A DNA stretch of 64,000 bases from Chitinophagaceae bacterium (GTDB lineage: Bacteria; Bacteroidota; Bacteroidia; Chitinophagales; Chitinophagaceae). Below, piece by piece: positions 8,594 to 18,187 of this stretch (its first letter is position 1; each line of letters starts with the position of its first letter). Location: positions 1 through 64,000 of the forward strand of contig JAHBTR010000002.1 of NCBI GenBank assembly GCA_019638475.1, written 5' to 3'. A model generated the notes under the pieces. That model saw only the letters and a program-made list of their open reading frames with translations, had not been told where the DNA came from and ran no database searches. The position numbers were made by a program, and so were the translations under genes.

Positions 8594-9937
8594 TTACCTT
8601 AATACCATTTGCCTGTCAGCATCTAATCTTAATAAAATAAAAATAAGTATAGTAAAAGTTAGTAGCGAAGAACCTCCATAACTAACCAATGGCAATGGAA
8701 TACCAATGATAGGAAATAAACCAATGGTCATGCAAATATTGACAGTGATATGAAAAAATAAAATACTTACTACACTATAAGCATATACACGACTAAAAGT
8801 ACTTCGTTGCCTTTCTGCTATACGAACAATACGAAATAACAGCAGCAAATAAATCATTAAAAAAGTAAAACAACCTACAAAACCAAATGCTTCGCCTAAG
8901 GAAGTAAAAATAAAATCTGTATGTTGTTCTGGTACATATTTACCTCTTGTTTGTGTTCCTTTTAAAACACCTTTACCCAATAAGCCTCCAGAGCCTATGG
9001 CTATTTTACTTTGACGTACATTATAATCATCTGGCTTTCTAACAGCTTTGGTAGGATTGGCTATTGTGTGTTTATTTTGAGAGCAATCATAATCTTTGCC
9101 CACCATACTATATACACGGGTACTTTGATAACATTTCAATACATTATTAAAAAGATAAGGAACAGCAAACCTTTGTATGCCAACACATACAGCCCAAATA
9201 ACAATGATATAGGTTAGTATTTTTTTTTGTTTTTTTATTTGTTTGCGAAGTATGTATATAATGCATAATGCTAATGCTGTAAGTATAAGAGCCAATGTAT
9301 TAGGCTCTAATAGTAGTGTAGCAATTACTAATGCAGCAAATGAAAATCCAACAATTAGTATAATAGATGGTAAACCTTCTCTATACATAACCATAAAAAA
9401 AGAAGCATATACTAATGCAAGTCCTGTTTCTTGTTGAGCAATAGATAATACTGCAGGAATTAAAGCAATAGCTGCACCAATGGCTTGTGATTTTAGTTTA
9501 GTAAAATCTGTTTCTTGATTAGATAAAAATTTTGCTAATGCTAATGCTGTAAATATTTTACAAAGTTCGGCTGGTTGTAAATTAAATCCTCCACCCAATC
9601 TAATCCAACTTTTGCTTCCATTAATATTATCTCCTATTACAAAAGTTGCCAACATAAGCAATATACCAAAGGCATAAAATAAATTAGCAAATGCTGTAAA
9701 TATTTTACTATCGCTTAATAATATAAATGTAGCTGCTATAATACATAATCCTGTAAAAAATAATTGTCTGCTATAATTGGTTTTGCCACTTAAAAAACTT
9801 TGTACAATATCTTCATTGGGATTATACTCTACCATGAAAATGCAAAAAATACCTATGGCTACCAATATAGCATATAACCAAACTATTAAATAGTCTGTTT
9901 TTTGAGATGCCCTCATGCTATGGTATTGATGACTCAT
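8594..9937 (-). CDS. rodA: Rod-shape-determining peptidoglycan polymerase RodA (447 aa)
   Basis: A SEDS-family glycosyltransferase that polymerises lipid II during sidewall growth together with PBP2. It has about ten hydrophobic segments, the GSKSWIRLGGGFNLQPAELCKI region and the final GIPLPLVSYGGSSLL signature of FtsW/RodA/SpoVE. The start codon overlaps the end of the PBP2 gene by 4 nt, so the two are translated together, and this pairing separates it from the ftsW copy at 62659. The large extracellular loop (about 265-320) is typical of Bacteroidota RodA. No mreBCD genes precede the pair here. Confidence 0.93.
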   Translation of the reverse strand: MSHQYHSMRASQKTDYLIVWLYAILVAIGIFCIFMVEYNPNEDIVQSFLSGKTNYSRQLFFTGLCIIAATFILLSDSKIFTAFANLFYAFGILLMLATFVIGDNINGSKSWIRLGGGFNLQPAELCKIFTALALAKFLSNQETDFTKLKSQAIGAAIALIPAVLSIAQQETGLALVYASFFMVMYREGLPSIILIVGFSFAALVIATLLLEPNTLALILTALALCIIYILRKQIKKQKKILTYIIVIWAVCVGIQRFAVPYLFNNVLKCYQSTRVYSMVGKDYDCSQNKHTIANPTKAVRKPDDYNVRQSKIAIGSGGLLGKGVLKGTQTRGKYVPEQHTDFIFTSLGEAFGFVGCFTFLMIYLLLLFRIVRIAERQRSTFSRVYAYSVVSILFFHITVNICMTIGLFPIIGIPLPLVSYGGSSLLTFTILIFILLRLDADRQMVLR

Positions 9938-12036
9938 GGTAATGTGCTATCTTTCTTTTTCTTTTTATCGTTCGTATTATTAAGCATTGGTGTTTGCTTT
10001 ATCATATTGTTTTCTCTTTTATCATCATCACTTTTTCTATTAGGTTCTGCTTCTGGGTCAAAAGTAGTTTTTATGTTATTGGTAGTATCTGTTTCTATAT
10101 CGTGTCTTTGTTCCATTTCTTTTTCTTTTTCTCTTTCTTTTACTGCTCTTATAGAATCTTTTCTATAATACCATTTTTTTATAGCAGCAGGTATTAAATC
10201 TATTGTAGAAAACTCTTCAGCACGTTTAGCACTTGCAGTTGTTAAGGTATCGTTCAAATATTTTTCCATTAATAGGGTAGCTACAGGACCAGCCCAAGTG
10301 CCTCCATATCCAGAATTTTCTACTACTACAGATATGGCAATAGTAGGATTATCTTTAGGAGCAAATGCTGTAAAAACAGCATGGTTTTTTCCATGAGGGT
10401 TTTGTGCTGTACCTGTTTTGGCACAATACTTATGACCTGGAACTTTTAAAAAAGATGCAGTACCATAAATTGTTACATCTTCCATTCCATCTTGTATTAT
10501 TTTATATGTACTATCTGCTACATGTGTTACTTCATGTTTTAGTCTATATTTTGCTAAGTAGGCAGTATCATCTATTGTTTCATTTTCTATACTATCTACA
10601 ATATGTGGTGTGTAATAATAACCTCTGTTGGCAATAATACACATCAAATTAGCAAGTTGCAATGGTGTAGCAGTCATTCTATCTTGTCCAATACCTAATG
10701 TAAGAATATTGCAACTTTTCCAACGTGCAAAACCCCCAAAGTCTTTATTGTATCTGCTTGTATCGGGAATACTTGCTTTTGCTTCGCCTGGTAAATCTAT
10801 TCCTAAAGGAACACCTAAACCAAAAGTATTCATGTATTCTTTCCATTTTAAATAACCTTGTTGAGGATTGGCATAAGCAGGATTATCTACAGCCATTCTA
10901 AATACATGCACAAAATATGAGTTGCAAGAGTAGGCAATGGCTCTTCTTAAATCTGAAGCATGCCCACCACCAGCATGTGTACAACGTACAGGTTTGCCAC
11001 AATTTACATAAGCACCAAAACAATTAAAACCATAAGTTGGTGTTATCAAGCCTTCATCTAATGCTACTAAACCACCCAAAGGTTTAAATGTAGAACCTGG
11101 TGGGTATTGACCTTTAATAGCTCTGTTTAATAATGGTCTGGCTGTATCTAATAAAAATTTACCAAAATTTCTTCTTCTGGAAGAACCTATTAATGAATTA
11201 GGATTATAACTTGGACTTGTAGCCATAGCAATTACACTACCTGTTTTGGGGTTTATGGCTACTGCACTACCTATTTTATTTTGTAAAAGTTTTTCTGCTA
11301 ATTGTTGCACTTCTATATCAATACTTGTATAAAGATTTCTACCAGCAATAGCAGTAGTATCAAATGCTCCTTTTTCAAAACTTCCTTGTAGTCTTCCTCT
11401 GTTATCTCTTATAAAACGTTTAATGCCACGTTGTCCCATCAATACTTTTTCATACGTTCTTTCTAAACCGTTTAATCCTGTATAATCGCCCATTTCATAA
11501 CCTTCACCTCTATATTTTCTAAGAAAGGCTGTATCTACTTCTCCTAAATATCCTAAAATAGCTGCTGCTGTGTTGTAAGGATAATTTCTTATGCTGCGTT
11601 CTTGCAATATAAAGCCAGGGAATTTGTAAATATTCTCATTTAGCTTGGCATATAATTCTGGTGAAAGTAATGGTTCAAAAACACTGGATTTTACAGATGT
11701 ATTTTTAATAATAGCTGTAACAATTCTTTTTCTGTATTCTGCTGTGTCTATATTTAATAGTTTACAAAGCTCTATTTTATCAGTAGCTTTTGCATCTGAT
11801 GGTATAACCATTAAATCATACATAATAGTATTTTCTAAAATGGCTCTTTGTTTTCTGTCAAAAATAATTCCTCTGTCTGGATAAATTACTTTACGATAGA
11901 TGGCATTATTATCTGCCATTATTCTGTATTTAGAAGAAAATATTTGAAGGTTTACAAGTTGTCCTGTAATAATAGCAAATATTACTACAAAAATAATTTG
12001 TATAACCCTGCTTTTACTTTGATGATATACAGACAT
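9934..12036 (-). CDS. mrdA: Penicillin-binding protein 2, elongation transpeptidase (700 aa)
   Basis: A class B PBP that cross-links peptidoglycan during elongation as the partner of RodA. It has an N-terminal membrane anchor (about 9-31), a dimerisation/pedestal domain, and a transpeptidase domain with the nucleophile in PPGSTFK (Ser315, Lys318), an SCNS motif and KTGT (540-543). An unusually long charged C-terminus (about 610-700) rich in Lys, Glu, Asp and Asn follows the catalytic domain and looks disordered. It overlaps rodA by 4 nt. Confidence 0.94.
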   Translation of the reverse strand: MSVYHQSKSRVIQIIFVVIFAIITGQLVNLQIFSSKYRIMADNNAIYRKVIYPDRGIIFDRKQRAILENTIMYDLMVIPSDAKATDKIELCKLLNIDTAEYRKRIVTAIIKNTSVKSSVFEPLLSPELYAKLNENIYKFPGFILQERSIRNYPYNTAAAILGYLGEVDTAFLRKYRGEGYEMGDYTGLNGLERTYEKVLMGQRGIKRFIRDNRGRLQGSFEKGAFDTTAIAGRNLYTSIDIEVQQLAEKLLQNKIGSAVAINPKTGSVIAMATSPSYNPNSLIGSSRRRNFGKFLLDTARPLLNRAIKGQYPPGSTFKPLGGLVALDEGLITPTYGFNCFGAYVNCGKPVRCTHAGGGHASDLRRAIAYSCNSYFVHVFRMAVDNPAYANPQQGYLKWKEYMNTFGLGVPLGIDLPGEAKASIPDTSRYNKDFGGFARWKSCNILTLGIGQDRMTATPLQLANLMCIIANRGYYYTPHIVDSIENETIDDTAYLAKYRLKHEVTHVADSTYKIIQDGMEDVTIYGTASFLKVPGHKYCAKTGTAQNPHGKNHAVFTAFAPKDNPTIAISVVVENSGYGGTWAGPVATLLMEKYLNDTLTTASAKRAEEFSTIDLIPAAIKKWYYRKDSIRAVKEREKEKEMEQRHDIETDTTNNIKTTFDPEAEPNRKSDDDKRENNMIKQTPMLNNTNDKKKKKDSTLP

Positions 12037-12149
12037 ATATTATGAATAACAAGTATTAACTATTAATGCAAATTTGGAGATTGTATATTGATGAAACAAT
12101 AATGTAGCGTTAAAAAGTTATTCATACTTGTTAGCAAGTATATAAGAAC

Positions 12150-14090
12150 TTACTTTATTATCTTTTTTACCATCTTCCAATCTTTATCAGTTTTTAGCTG
12201 TATAATGTATAAACCTTTACTATAATTGGCAAATGGTATTTTTAAAGATTCGCTAATAGAATTGATAACAAATTCTTTTGTAAACAATAATTGCCCCAAA
12301 GCATTGTATAACTGTATTTGTATTTTTCTGGCTACAGGTGTTTTAAAACCTATATTCAAATAATTACTTACAGGATTAGGATATATTAATACATCATCTA
12401 TTGTAGCATCAATGGGTGTTGTTTTAATGGTTGTGTTATTCTTACTGATGAGTTGTTTACCTACATCTATCAATACTGTATCTGCTGCAAAGCCAATATC
12501 TGCCCATGTTTCAGCGCCATTGCTATTGCATTGTACAAGTATGGTTTTTTGTTGTGTAGCATTTTTAAAAGTGAGTGGTAAAAGTATTTTAAAGAATGGT
12601 ACAGAGCTATGAGAGGTTGTTTGGTTTATTTTAATTTTAGCCCAGTTATCATTATTCTCACTCCAAGTTACTTGAAAAGAAGGATACCCTTCACCATAAA
12701 TCCATTGATTAAAAAACCAAGACATATCTTGCTTTGTTACAGCTTCTACATGGTGTATAAAATCAGCAGTTTTAGCAAAACCATATTGCAAATTAGGGTC
12801 ATTAAGATATTGTTTTATAGCTGTAAAAAAAGCACTATCGCCAATGGTAAATCTTAACATACGAAGTACATAGGCTGCTTTGTTATAGCTAAGTCTGCCA
12901 TTAAAAATAGTACCAATGCTTGAAGTATCTTTTGCAAAAACAGAACCATCTGCTATGCTAACAATATCGTTCAAATGTGCTGTAAGTATAGACTTGAATG
13001 TAGTAGTATCAAAATTTTCAAAATAATAATTTGCACAAAAAGTAGCAAAACCTTCATTAAGCCAAATATCTTGCCAACTGCCACAGGTTATTTTATCTCC
13101 AAACCATTGATGAGCCAATTCGTGTGCAATAAGATTTTTATCTGGTGCAGTAATAAAGCTATTTGTTTGATGCTCCATACCACCACCCCAACCAAATTGT
13201 GTATGACCATATTGCTCTTGAATAAAAGGATAATCACCAAATGTTTCATGAAAAAGTTGCATAGCATTTTTTGTGGTTTCGGTGGCTGTTTGAAAGTTTG
13301 CAACACTTTCAGGATATACATAAGACTTGAATGGCATTGAAATATTTCCTAACTGAATATTTTCATTAATAACCGAAAAATTGGTTACAGAAAAAGCTAT
13401 TAAGTAAGAAGCTATTGGATAACGATGTTTAAAAAAGGTAGTTGTTTGTCCAGCATTGGTTTGTTCATATTGCAACACACCATTGGCAGTTGCTTTATAC
13501 ATAGATGGATGAATAATAAATATGTCTATGCTATCTATTTTATTGTCTAATCCATTTCTGCAAGGAAACCAATCTTGACTGCCATAAGGTTCACTCAATG
13601 TCCAAATTACTGGAATATTATTGTGTGTAGTTTGTACAAAAGAATTAAAACCACTGGTGCTTGGCACACCTTTATAATAAATAGTTACAGAATCTTTTTG
13701 TAAAGTATTGATGGTGGTATTGAACAAAATTGCTAACGCATTATTACTTTGTTGTTGAAAGTTGATAGATTGATGTCTGAATAGAATACTATCTACTATA
13801 AGTTGATTGCTTAAATCTAATACTATATTATTATTAGTAGTAAGTGAAGTAAAATATATAGTAGCAATGCCTTCTATAAAACGAATAGCAGGGTTTACTT
13901 TCCAAACAAATCTGCTATAATAAATACTAAAATTATCTGATGCTTGAGAGGTTTGGTTTGTATTAATTCTGGAAGCATACGCTTTTTGCTCAATAGCAGC
14001 AATGTCTAAAAAGTCTTTACAATTTGTCTGCTGAGCAGTTATTTTTAAAGTAGTTAGCAGTAATAAAAGTAATACAATATTTTTCACCAT
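12150..14090 (-). CDS. Secreted M1 family metallopeptidase with type A T9SS sorting domain (646 aa)
   Basis: A zinc aminopeptidase-type enzyme exported by T9SS. The signal peptide is at 1-19 (ending ITAQ). The catalytic motif is HELAHQW (His323, Glu324, His327), with the third ligand in NEGF 19 residues later, and the substrate-anchoring GGMEHQTN motif lies just before it. The C-terminus (about 560-646) has IYPNPVSNYLNIGF and ends in KGLYIIQL..KKIIK, a type A sorting domain. It probably degrades extracellular peptides or proteins. It stands alone, with no operon partner. Confidence 0.92.
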   Translation of the reverse strand: MVKNIVLLLLLLTTLKITAQQTNCKDFLDIAAIEQKAYASRINTNQTSQASDNFSIYYSRFVWKVNPAIRFIEGIATIYFTSLTTNNNIVLDLSNQLIVDSILFRHQSINFQQQSNNALAILFNTTINTLQKDSVTIYYKGVPSTSGFNSFVQTTHNNIPVIWTLSEPYGSQDWFPCRNGLDNKIDSIDIFIIHPSMYKATANGVLQYEQTNAGQTTTFFKHRYPIASYLIAFSVTNFSVINENIQLGNISMPFKSYVYPESVANFQTATETTKNAMQLFHETFGDYPFIQEQYGHTQFGWGGGMEHQTNSFITAPDKNLIAHELAHQWFGDKITCGSWQDIWLNEGFATFCANYYFENFDTTTFKSILTAHLNDIVSIADGSVFAKDTSSIGTIFNGRLSYNKAAYVLRMLRFTIGDSAFFTAIKQYLNDPNLQYGFAKTADFIHHVEAVTKQDMSWFFNQWIYGEGYPSFQVTWSENNDNWAKIKINQTTSHSSVPFFKILLPLTFKNATQQKTILVQCNSNGAETWADIGFAADTVLIDVGKQLISKNNTTIKTTPIDATIDDVLIYPNPVSNYLNIGFKTPVARKIQIQLYNALGQLLFTKEFVINSISESLKIPFANYSKGLYIIQLKTDKDWKMVKKIIK

Positions 14091-14185
14091 ATAAAGTTAA
14101 GGACTAATACCGAAAGCATATTAGTATAATGCACAACAAAGAGAATAAGCAAAGAAGATATAATGGTATGTAAAAAAATAATCAA

Positions 14186-14794
14186 CTATTTCCAATTCAT
14201 TATGTTTAATCTTTCTGTACAAAAATTTATTTCATTTTCATCGTTGCTACACACAATTACTAATTTTTCTGAACAATATTTTTTTATTAGTTCATAATAT
14301 AATTGAAACCCTGCTTTGTCTAAATTAGTACAAGGCTCATCTAATAAAATAATGGGTGTTTGTGTAAAAACAGCTTGTGCTAATTTTACTCTTTGTTTCA
14401 TACCAGATGAGTAATAACGCATTTGTTTTTGAGCAGCTTTTTCTAAACCAACAATTTGTATAATTTCTTGAATAGGTAAAACTAATTGTTTAAAAGCATG
14501 ATGAAATTGTAGAAATTCTGTTGCAGTCATTTCTTCAATCAAATCTATATAAGGTGCTACAATAGCTATTTGGGTATAAATATTTTCTGCTGTATAGTGC
14601 TGATTATTTTGATATAAAATAGTTCCTTCACTTATGTTCATACTTCCTGCAATTACTTGTAGTAAAGTGCTTTTTCCACTACCATTAGCACCTGTAATAG
14701 CATATACATTATTTGCATAAAATGTATAAGATAAATTTTTAAAAATCCATTCTCTATTAAATCTTTTACCTATACTATTTAATTGAATTTGCAT
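14186..14794 (-). CDS. ABC transporter ATP-binding protein (202 aa)
   Basis: A short stand-alone ATPase subunit. Walker A is GANGSGKST (35-43), the signature is YYSSGMKQRVKLAQA, and Walker B is IILLDEPCTNLD. The size is at the short end for the family, like the CcmA/YhiD-type exporters, and no permease gene is adjacent. Some Bacteroidota encode a heme-exporter CcmA homologue of this size, but nothing in the neighbourhood (M1 peptidase, phoH) supports that, so the substrate is left open. Confidence 0.82.
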   Translation of the reverse strand: MQIQLNSIGKRFNREWIFKNLSYTFYANNVYAITGANGSGKSTLLQVIAGSMNISEGTILYQNNQHYTAENIYTQIAIVAPYIDLIEEMTATEFLQFHHAFKQLVLPIQEIIQIVGLEKAAQKQMRYYSSGMKQRVKLAQAVFTQTPIILLDEPCTNLDKAGFQLYYELIKKYCSEKLVIVCSNDENEINFCTERLNIMNWK

Positions 14795-14865
14795 AATACT
14801 GTAAAGATAAGTGTGCAGCCATTAAAAGTATTTATCAATAATGAATGTATGTAAAAAATAGCATC

Positions 14866-14899
14866 TAAAAAAAAGAGCAGTCCATAAAAAGACTGCTCT
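14866..14899 (-). terminator. Rho-independent terminator after phoH
   Basis: Read on the minus strand there is a perfect 9-bp stem (agagcagtc/gactgctct, at 14891..14899 and 14874..14882) with an 8-nt loop, followed by eight T residues. It lies 30 nt past the phoH stop codon. Confidence 0.85.
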
Positions 14900-14928
14900 G
14901 GTATATATATATGGAGGGTTAGAATTTT

Positions 14929-15921
14929 TTATTGGTGATAATCTTTTTTAGCATAAGCTGCTTCTTCTGCTTCATATTCTTTGTCATAGGCTTTAATAAT
15001 TGCTTTTACCAATCTATGTCTTACTACATCTTCTTCATTTAGTTCTACATGTGCAATGCCATCTATATTTTTTAAAATACGCATAGCTTTATCTAATCCA
15101 CTTCTTTGGTTTCTTGGTAAATCAATTTGTGTAGGGTCGCCTGTAATAATGGCTTTTGCATTTGCTCCTATACGTGTTAAAAACATTTTTAATTGTAGGT
15201 CATTTGTATTTTGAGCTTCATCTAAAATAATAAAAGCATTGTCCAATGTTCTACCTCTCATATAAGCCAATGGTGCTATTTCTATGGTCCTTGTACTCAT
15301 GTAATAACCCAATTTGTCAGCAGGTATCATATCATCTAAAGCATCATACAATGGTCTTAAATAGGGGTCAATTTTTTCTTTTAAATCACCTGGTAAAAAA
15401 CCAAGACTTTCACCAGCTTCTACAGCAGGTCTTGTTAGAATAATTTTTTTAACAATTTTATTTTTTAATGCTCTTACAGCCAATGCTACTGCAGTATATG
15501 TTTTTCCTGTTCCTGCTGGTCCTATAGCAAAAACTATATCATTTTTATCGGCAGCTTGAACCATTTTTTTCTGATTGGCTGTTCTGGCTCTTACAGTTTT
15601 GCCATTAGGTCCAAAAACAAGAATGTCATTAGGATTTCTGTCCACAAAATTGTCTATTGTTTCTGCATCATCGCCTCCTAATATTTGTTCAAAATAATTT
15701 TCGCTTAAATGTCCATTTCTTTCTAAATACTGCACAATTAAATTTATTTTTTCTTTAGCAGTATCTATTTGTTCTGGTGCTCCACTAAGTTTTATTTGTG
15801 TGCCTCTTGATAATATTTTCAGTAGTGGAAATTTTTTCTTTAATAAATCAAGTTTGCCATTGTTTACACCAAAAAATTCAATAGGATTAATGGAGTTGAG
15901 GTTAATGATTGTTTCTGTCAA
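14929..15921 (-). CDS. phoH: PhoH-like ATPase (330 aa)
   Basis: A cytoplasmic P-loop ATPase related to the N-terminal part of SF1 helicases, linked in other bacteria to RNA metabolism. A KH-like N-terminal region (about 30-70) precedes Walker A GPAGTGKT (134-141); other visible motifs are TRPAVEAGESLGFLPGD, the Walker B region FIILDEAQNT, and ITGDPTQIDLP. Length and motif order are standard for the PhoH/YbeZ type. The usual partner ybeY is not adjacent. A strong terminator follows. Confidence 0.93.
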   Translation of the reverse strand: MTETIINLNSINPIEFFGVNNGKLDLLKKKFPLLKILSRGTQIKLSGAPEQIDTAKEKINLIVQYLERNGHLSENYFEQILGGDDAETIDNFVDRNPNDILVFGPNGKTVRARTANQKKMVQAADKNDIVFAIGPAGTGKTYTAVALAVRALKNKIVKKIILTRPAVEAGESLGFLPGDLKEKIDPYLRPLYDALDDMIPADKLGYYMSTRTIEIAPLAYMRGRTLDNAFIILDEAQNTNDLQLKMFLTRIGANAKAIITGDPTQIDLPRNQRSGLDKAMRILKNIDGIAHVELNEEDVVRHRLVKAIIKAYDKEYEAEEAAYAKKDYHQ

Positions 15922-16085
15922 GGTTTACTATTTTAGTTTTCTAATAATTTTTTAAAACGTACTAACTATTCCAAACCAAATTTAATTTTAATCACCTTAT
16001 CAAACCAATATTTAATTATACACAGTTGTGGAAAGTTGTTTTATTAAAAGGAAGCTGAAAGAAAAAAATGCTTGTATTTATTATT

Positions 16086-17096
16086 TTAAAATTTAGGACA
16101 ACGAATACTTTTTTCTGTATTAGGTCTGTGATTGTATATTAAAGAAATTTCTAAGCCACCTTTTTTTTGACTGGCTGTTTTTAATGAAGAAGTATTTACA
16201 TCATAAGTAAATCCAAATCTAAAATCATTATACTCTAATCCTATATATGGTATTATAGCATCTTTTAAACGCATCCATGCACCTGCATAAAAGCTGGTGG
16301 TTTTTTCTTCTTGTGCACCACTTATATTAAATTCTACTGCACCTCCTAATATAGTTTCTTGTGCACCACCTTGAAAACTTTGTAAAGCACTTACATGCAA
16401 AGTAGTATTATCACTCATTTCAAAATAACCACCACCATGAATTGTGGTACGCATATTTAGCAAATAGTTTGCTCCTTTAAAACTTTGTTTTGGTCTTGAT
16501 ACATGATACAAACTTACACCTGCATAATAATAATTTTTATCGCTACTACTACCTGAATATAAAACTCCTGCATTTACATCTATATAATTTGATTTTAGTC
16601 CAGATGGATTATTAAATACTTCAGATGTAACACCTGTAAAACCAGCAGAAGTTAATTGGTCTTCAAATTTTAAGTTAGAAGTATTGACAAGCATATTGGC
16701 ATATACTACCTGAAAGCCTACACCTATTTGGTTGTAACCATCTTCGTCCAATGCTTTGTGATAAGCTGTAGATAAACCTGCATAATTAAATTTTACTGCA
16801 CCATTAGCGCTATTATCTGTATAGCCCATTAAACCTACACCCCAAGCATCTGTATAGGAAAGTTTATTTTTTAAAATTTGAAAATCTACAGAACCTGTAG
16901 ATGTGATAAATGCTTTATTAATTTCGGGCCACTGATTTCTATAATTGCCTGTAACTCTAAAAGAGCCATTAAATTTTCCTGTATAGGCAGGATTAAGTGT
17001 TAATGGCGATGCAAAGAATTGTGAAAAATGAGGGTCTTGTGCAAAAGCATCTGCCAATAATACAATGCAAAATATAGTGGTAAAAAATTTCTTCAT
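16086..17096 (-). CDS. PorP/SprF family type IX secretion-associated outer-membrane protein (336 aa)
   Basis: The opening QDPHFSQFFASPLTLNPAYTGKF after a signal peptide (ending ADAFAQ) is the hallmark of the PorP/SprF family, outer-membrane beta-barrels that help deliver or anchor type B cargo such as the 738..3344 protein. The rest shows alternating beta-strand patterns with many Tyr, Gly and Asn. The frame extends upstream to 17126, but the ATG at 17096 is followed directly by a proper signal peptide (MKKFFTTIFCIVLLADAFAQ), so it is preferred. Many genomes pair such genes with their cargo; here the gene stands alone. Confidence 0.9.
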   Translation of the reverse strand: MKKFFTTIFCIVLLADAFAQDPHFSQFFASPLTLNPAYTGKFNGSFRVTGNYRNQWPEINKAFITSTGSVDFQILKNKLSYTDAWGVGLMGYTDNSANGAVKFNYAGLSTAYHKALDEDGYNQIGVGFQVVYANMLVNTSNLKFEDQLTSAGFTGVTSEVFNNPSGLKSNYIDVNAGVLYSGSSSDKNYYYAGVSLYHVSRPKQSFKGANYLLNMRTTIHGGGYFEMSDNTTLHVSALQSFQGGAQETILGGAVEFNISGAQEEKTTSFYAGAWMRLKDAIIPYIGLEYNDFRFGFTYDVNTSSLKTASQKKGGLEISLIYNHRPNTEKSIRCPKF

Positions 17097-17195
17097 GTAA
17101 AAAATAAAGTGCCGAATGTATAACAAATAGTGTAAAAAAAAGTAAGTGAAAATGAATTTTAACTTATGTGGTAACTTATTAAAGTTATCATGTAT

Positions 17196-17849
17196 TTATG
17201 CTTGTGTTTTAGAGCCATAAGCCAAATCACCTGCATCGCCCAAACCTGGTACAATATATCCTTTAGCTGTTAATTCATCATCAATATCGCCACACCAAAT
17301 TTTAATGTCATTGCCACATTCACGTTTTATAAATTCTATGCCTACTGTACTGGCAATAGCACAAACTATATGTATTTTAGCAGGTTTCCAATCTGCTTGT
17401 AAAATAGCAATGGTTTTTACTAAAGATGCTCCTGTAGCAAGCATGGGGTCGCTTATAATAACTGTTCTTCCTTCTAATGATGGGCAGCTAACATATTCTA
17501 AACTTATTTCAAAACTTCCATCTCTATGGTGTTTTCTGTAAGCAGAAATAAAAGCATTATCGGCTTTGTCAAAATAATTTAGCATACCATTGTGCAATGG
17601 TAATCCTGCTCTTAAAATAGTAGCTAATACAGGTTGCTCTTTTAATATTTTGCTGCTATGAATACCTAATGGTGTTTGTGTTTCTATTTCTTCATAAGCA
17701 AGTTCTTTACTTATTTCATAAGCTGCAATTTCGCCAATGCGTTCTAAGTTTCTACGAAAACGCATTCTGTCGTTTTGTACATTCACATCTCTTAGTTCAC
17801 TTATCCAGTTACTTACAAGGCTGTGATTGTTGCAAAGGTTTATAACCAT
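17196..17849 (-). CDS. upp: Uracil phosphoribosyltransferase (217 aa)
   Basis: Salvages uracil to UMP using PRPP. The PRPP-binding loop is visible as DPMLATGAS (134-142), and the uracil-specific C-terminal part contains GDAGDLAYGS near the end. Length is close to the usual ~210 residues. A TAGCTTTG promoter element lies about 20 nt upstream of the start codon. It is transcribed singly. Confidence 0.94.
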   Translation of the reverse strand: MVINLCNNHSLVSNWISELRDVNVQNDRMRFRRNLERIGEIAAYEISKELAYEEIETQTPLGIHSSKILKEQPVLATILRAGLPLHNGMLNYFDKADNAFISAYRKHHRDGSFEISLEYVSCPSLEGRTVIISDPMLATGASLVKTIAILQADWKPAKIHIVCAIASTVGIEFIKRECGNDIKIWCGDIDDELTAKGYIVPGLGDAGDLAYGSKTQA

Positions 17850-17871
17850 ACATATACTTTTAAAAGGGCTT

Positions 17872-17879
17872 CAAAGCTA
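17872..17879 (-). promoter_or_regulatory. Putative -7 element for upp
   Basis: On the minus strand the sequence is TAGCTTTG, matching TAnnTTTG, 22 nt before the upp ATG. No convincing -33 TTTG was found at the right spacing. Confidence 0.35.
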
Positions 17880-17988
17880 ATTGTTAATTGCTAAAAATGT
17901 AATTTTTTTTTGCATTGAGTTTAATATTTTTTTTAGATAATATTATTTTACCAGATGTTGTATTTGGTTTTTAAAGTGAATTAGTTCT

Positions 17989-18106
17989 TATACGAATTTG
18001 ATTTCTACAATAGACCATTCTTTTTTCGTATAATGCCGATGCTATAGTTGTTTAGATCAATTTCATTGGTCTATTACAAATATGCTTTCGGCATTATGAA
18101 AGAATA
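17989..18106. repeat. Intergenic repeat with inverted internal segments (tatacgaa/ccgaaagcatatt family)
   Basis: The 338-bp space between upp and the EI24-family gene holds no gene. It contains tatacgaattt, then atttctacaatagacca, whose reverse complement is at 44914..44942 with only two mismatches in 29 positions, and a second half with attggtctatta and ctttcggcattat that repeats the same phrases in inverted order. Shorter related pieces lie at 7694..7725, 14106..14131 and 40198..40215, all intergenic. Confidence 0.6.
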
Positions 18107-18187
18107 ATAAAAAAAATCTACTTGTTTTTTTTGAACTGATTATTTGCTTGTTATTGTGCTGTATCTTAGCAGCATAAACCCCCATGT

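Noticed and set aside
14186..14794. Assignment of the ABC ATPase as CcmA (heme export)
   Set aside because: Size is compatible, but no ccmB, ccmC or cytochrome genes are near and no distinctive residues were seen.
16016..16024. Single perfect DnaA box between phoH and the PorP/SprF gene
   Set aside because: An isolated match is expected by chance in AT-rich DNA; the same applies to 47334..47342.
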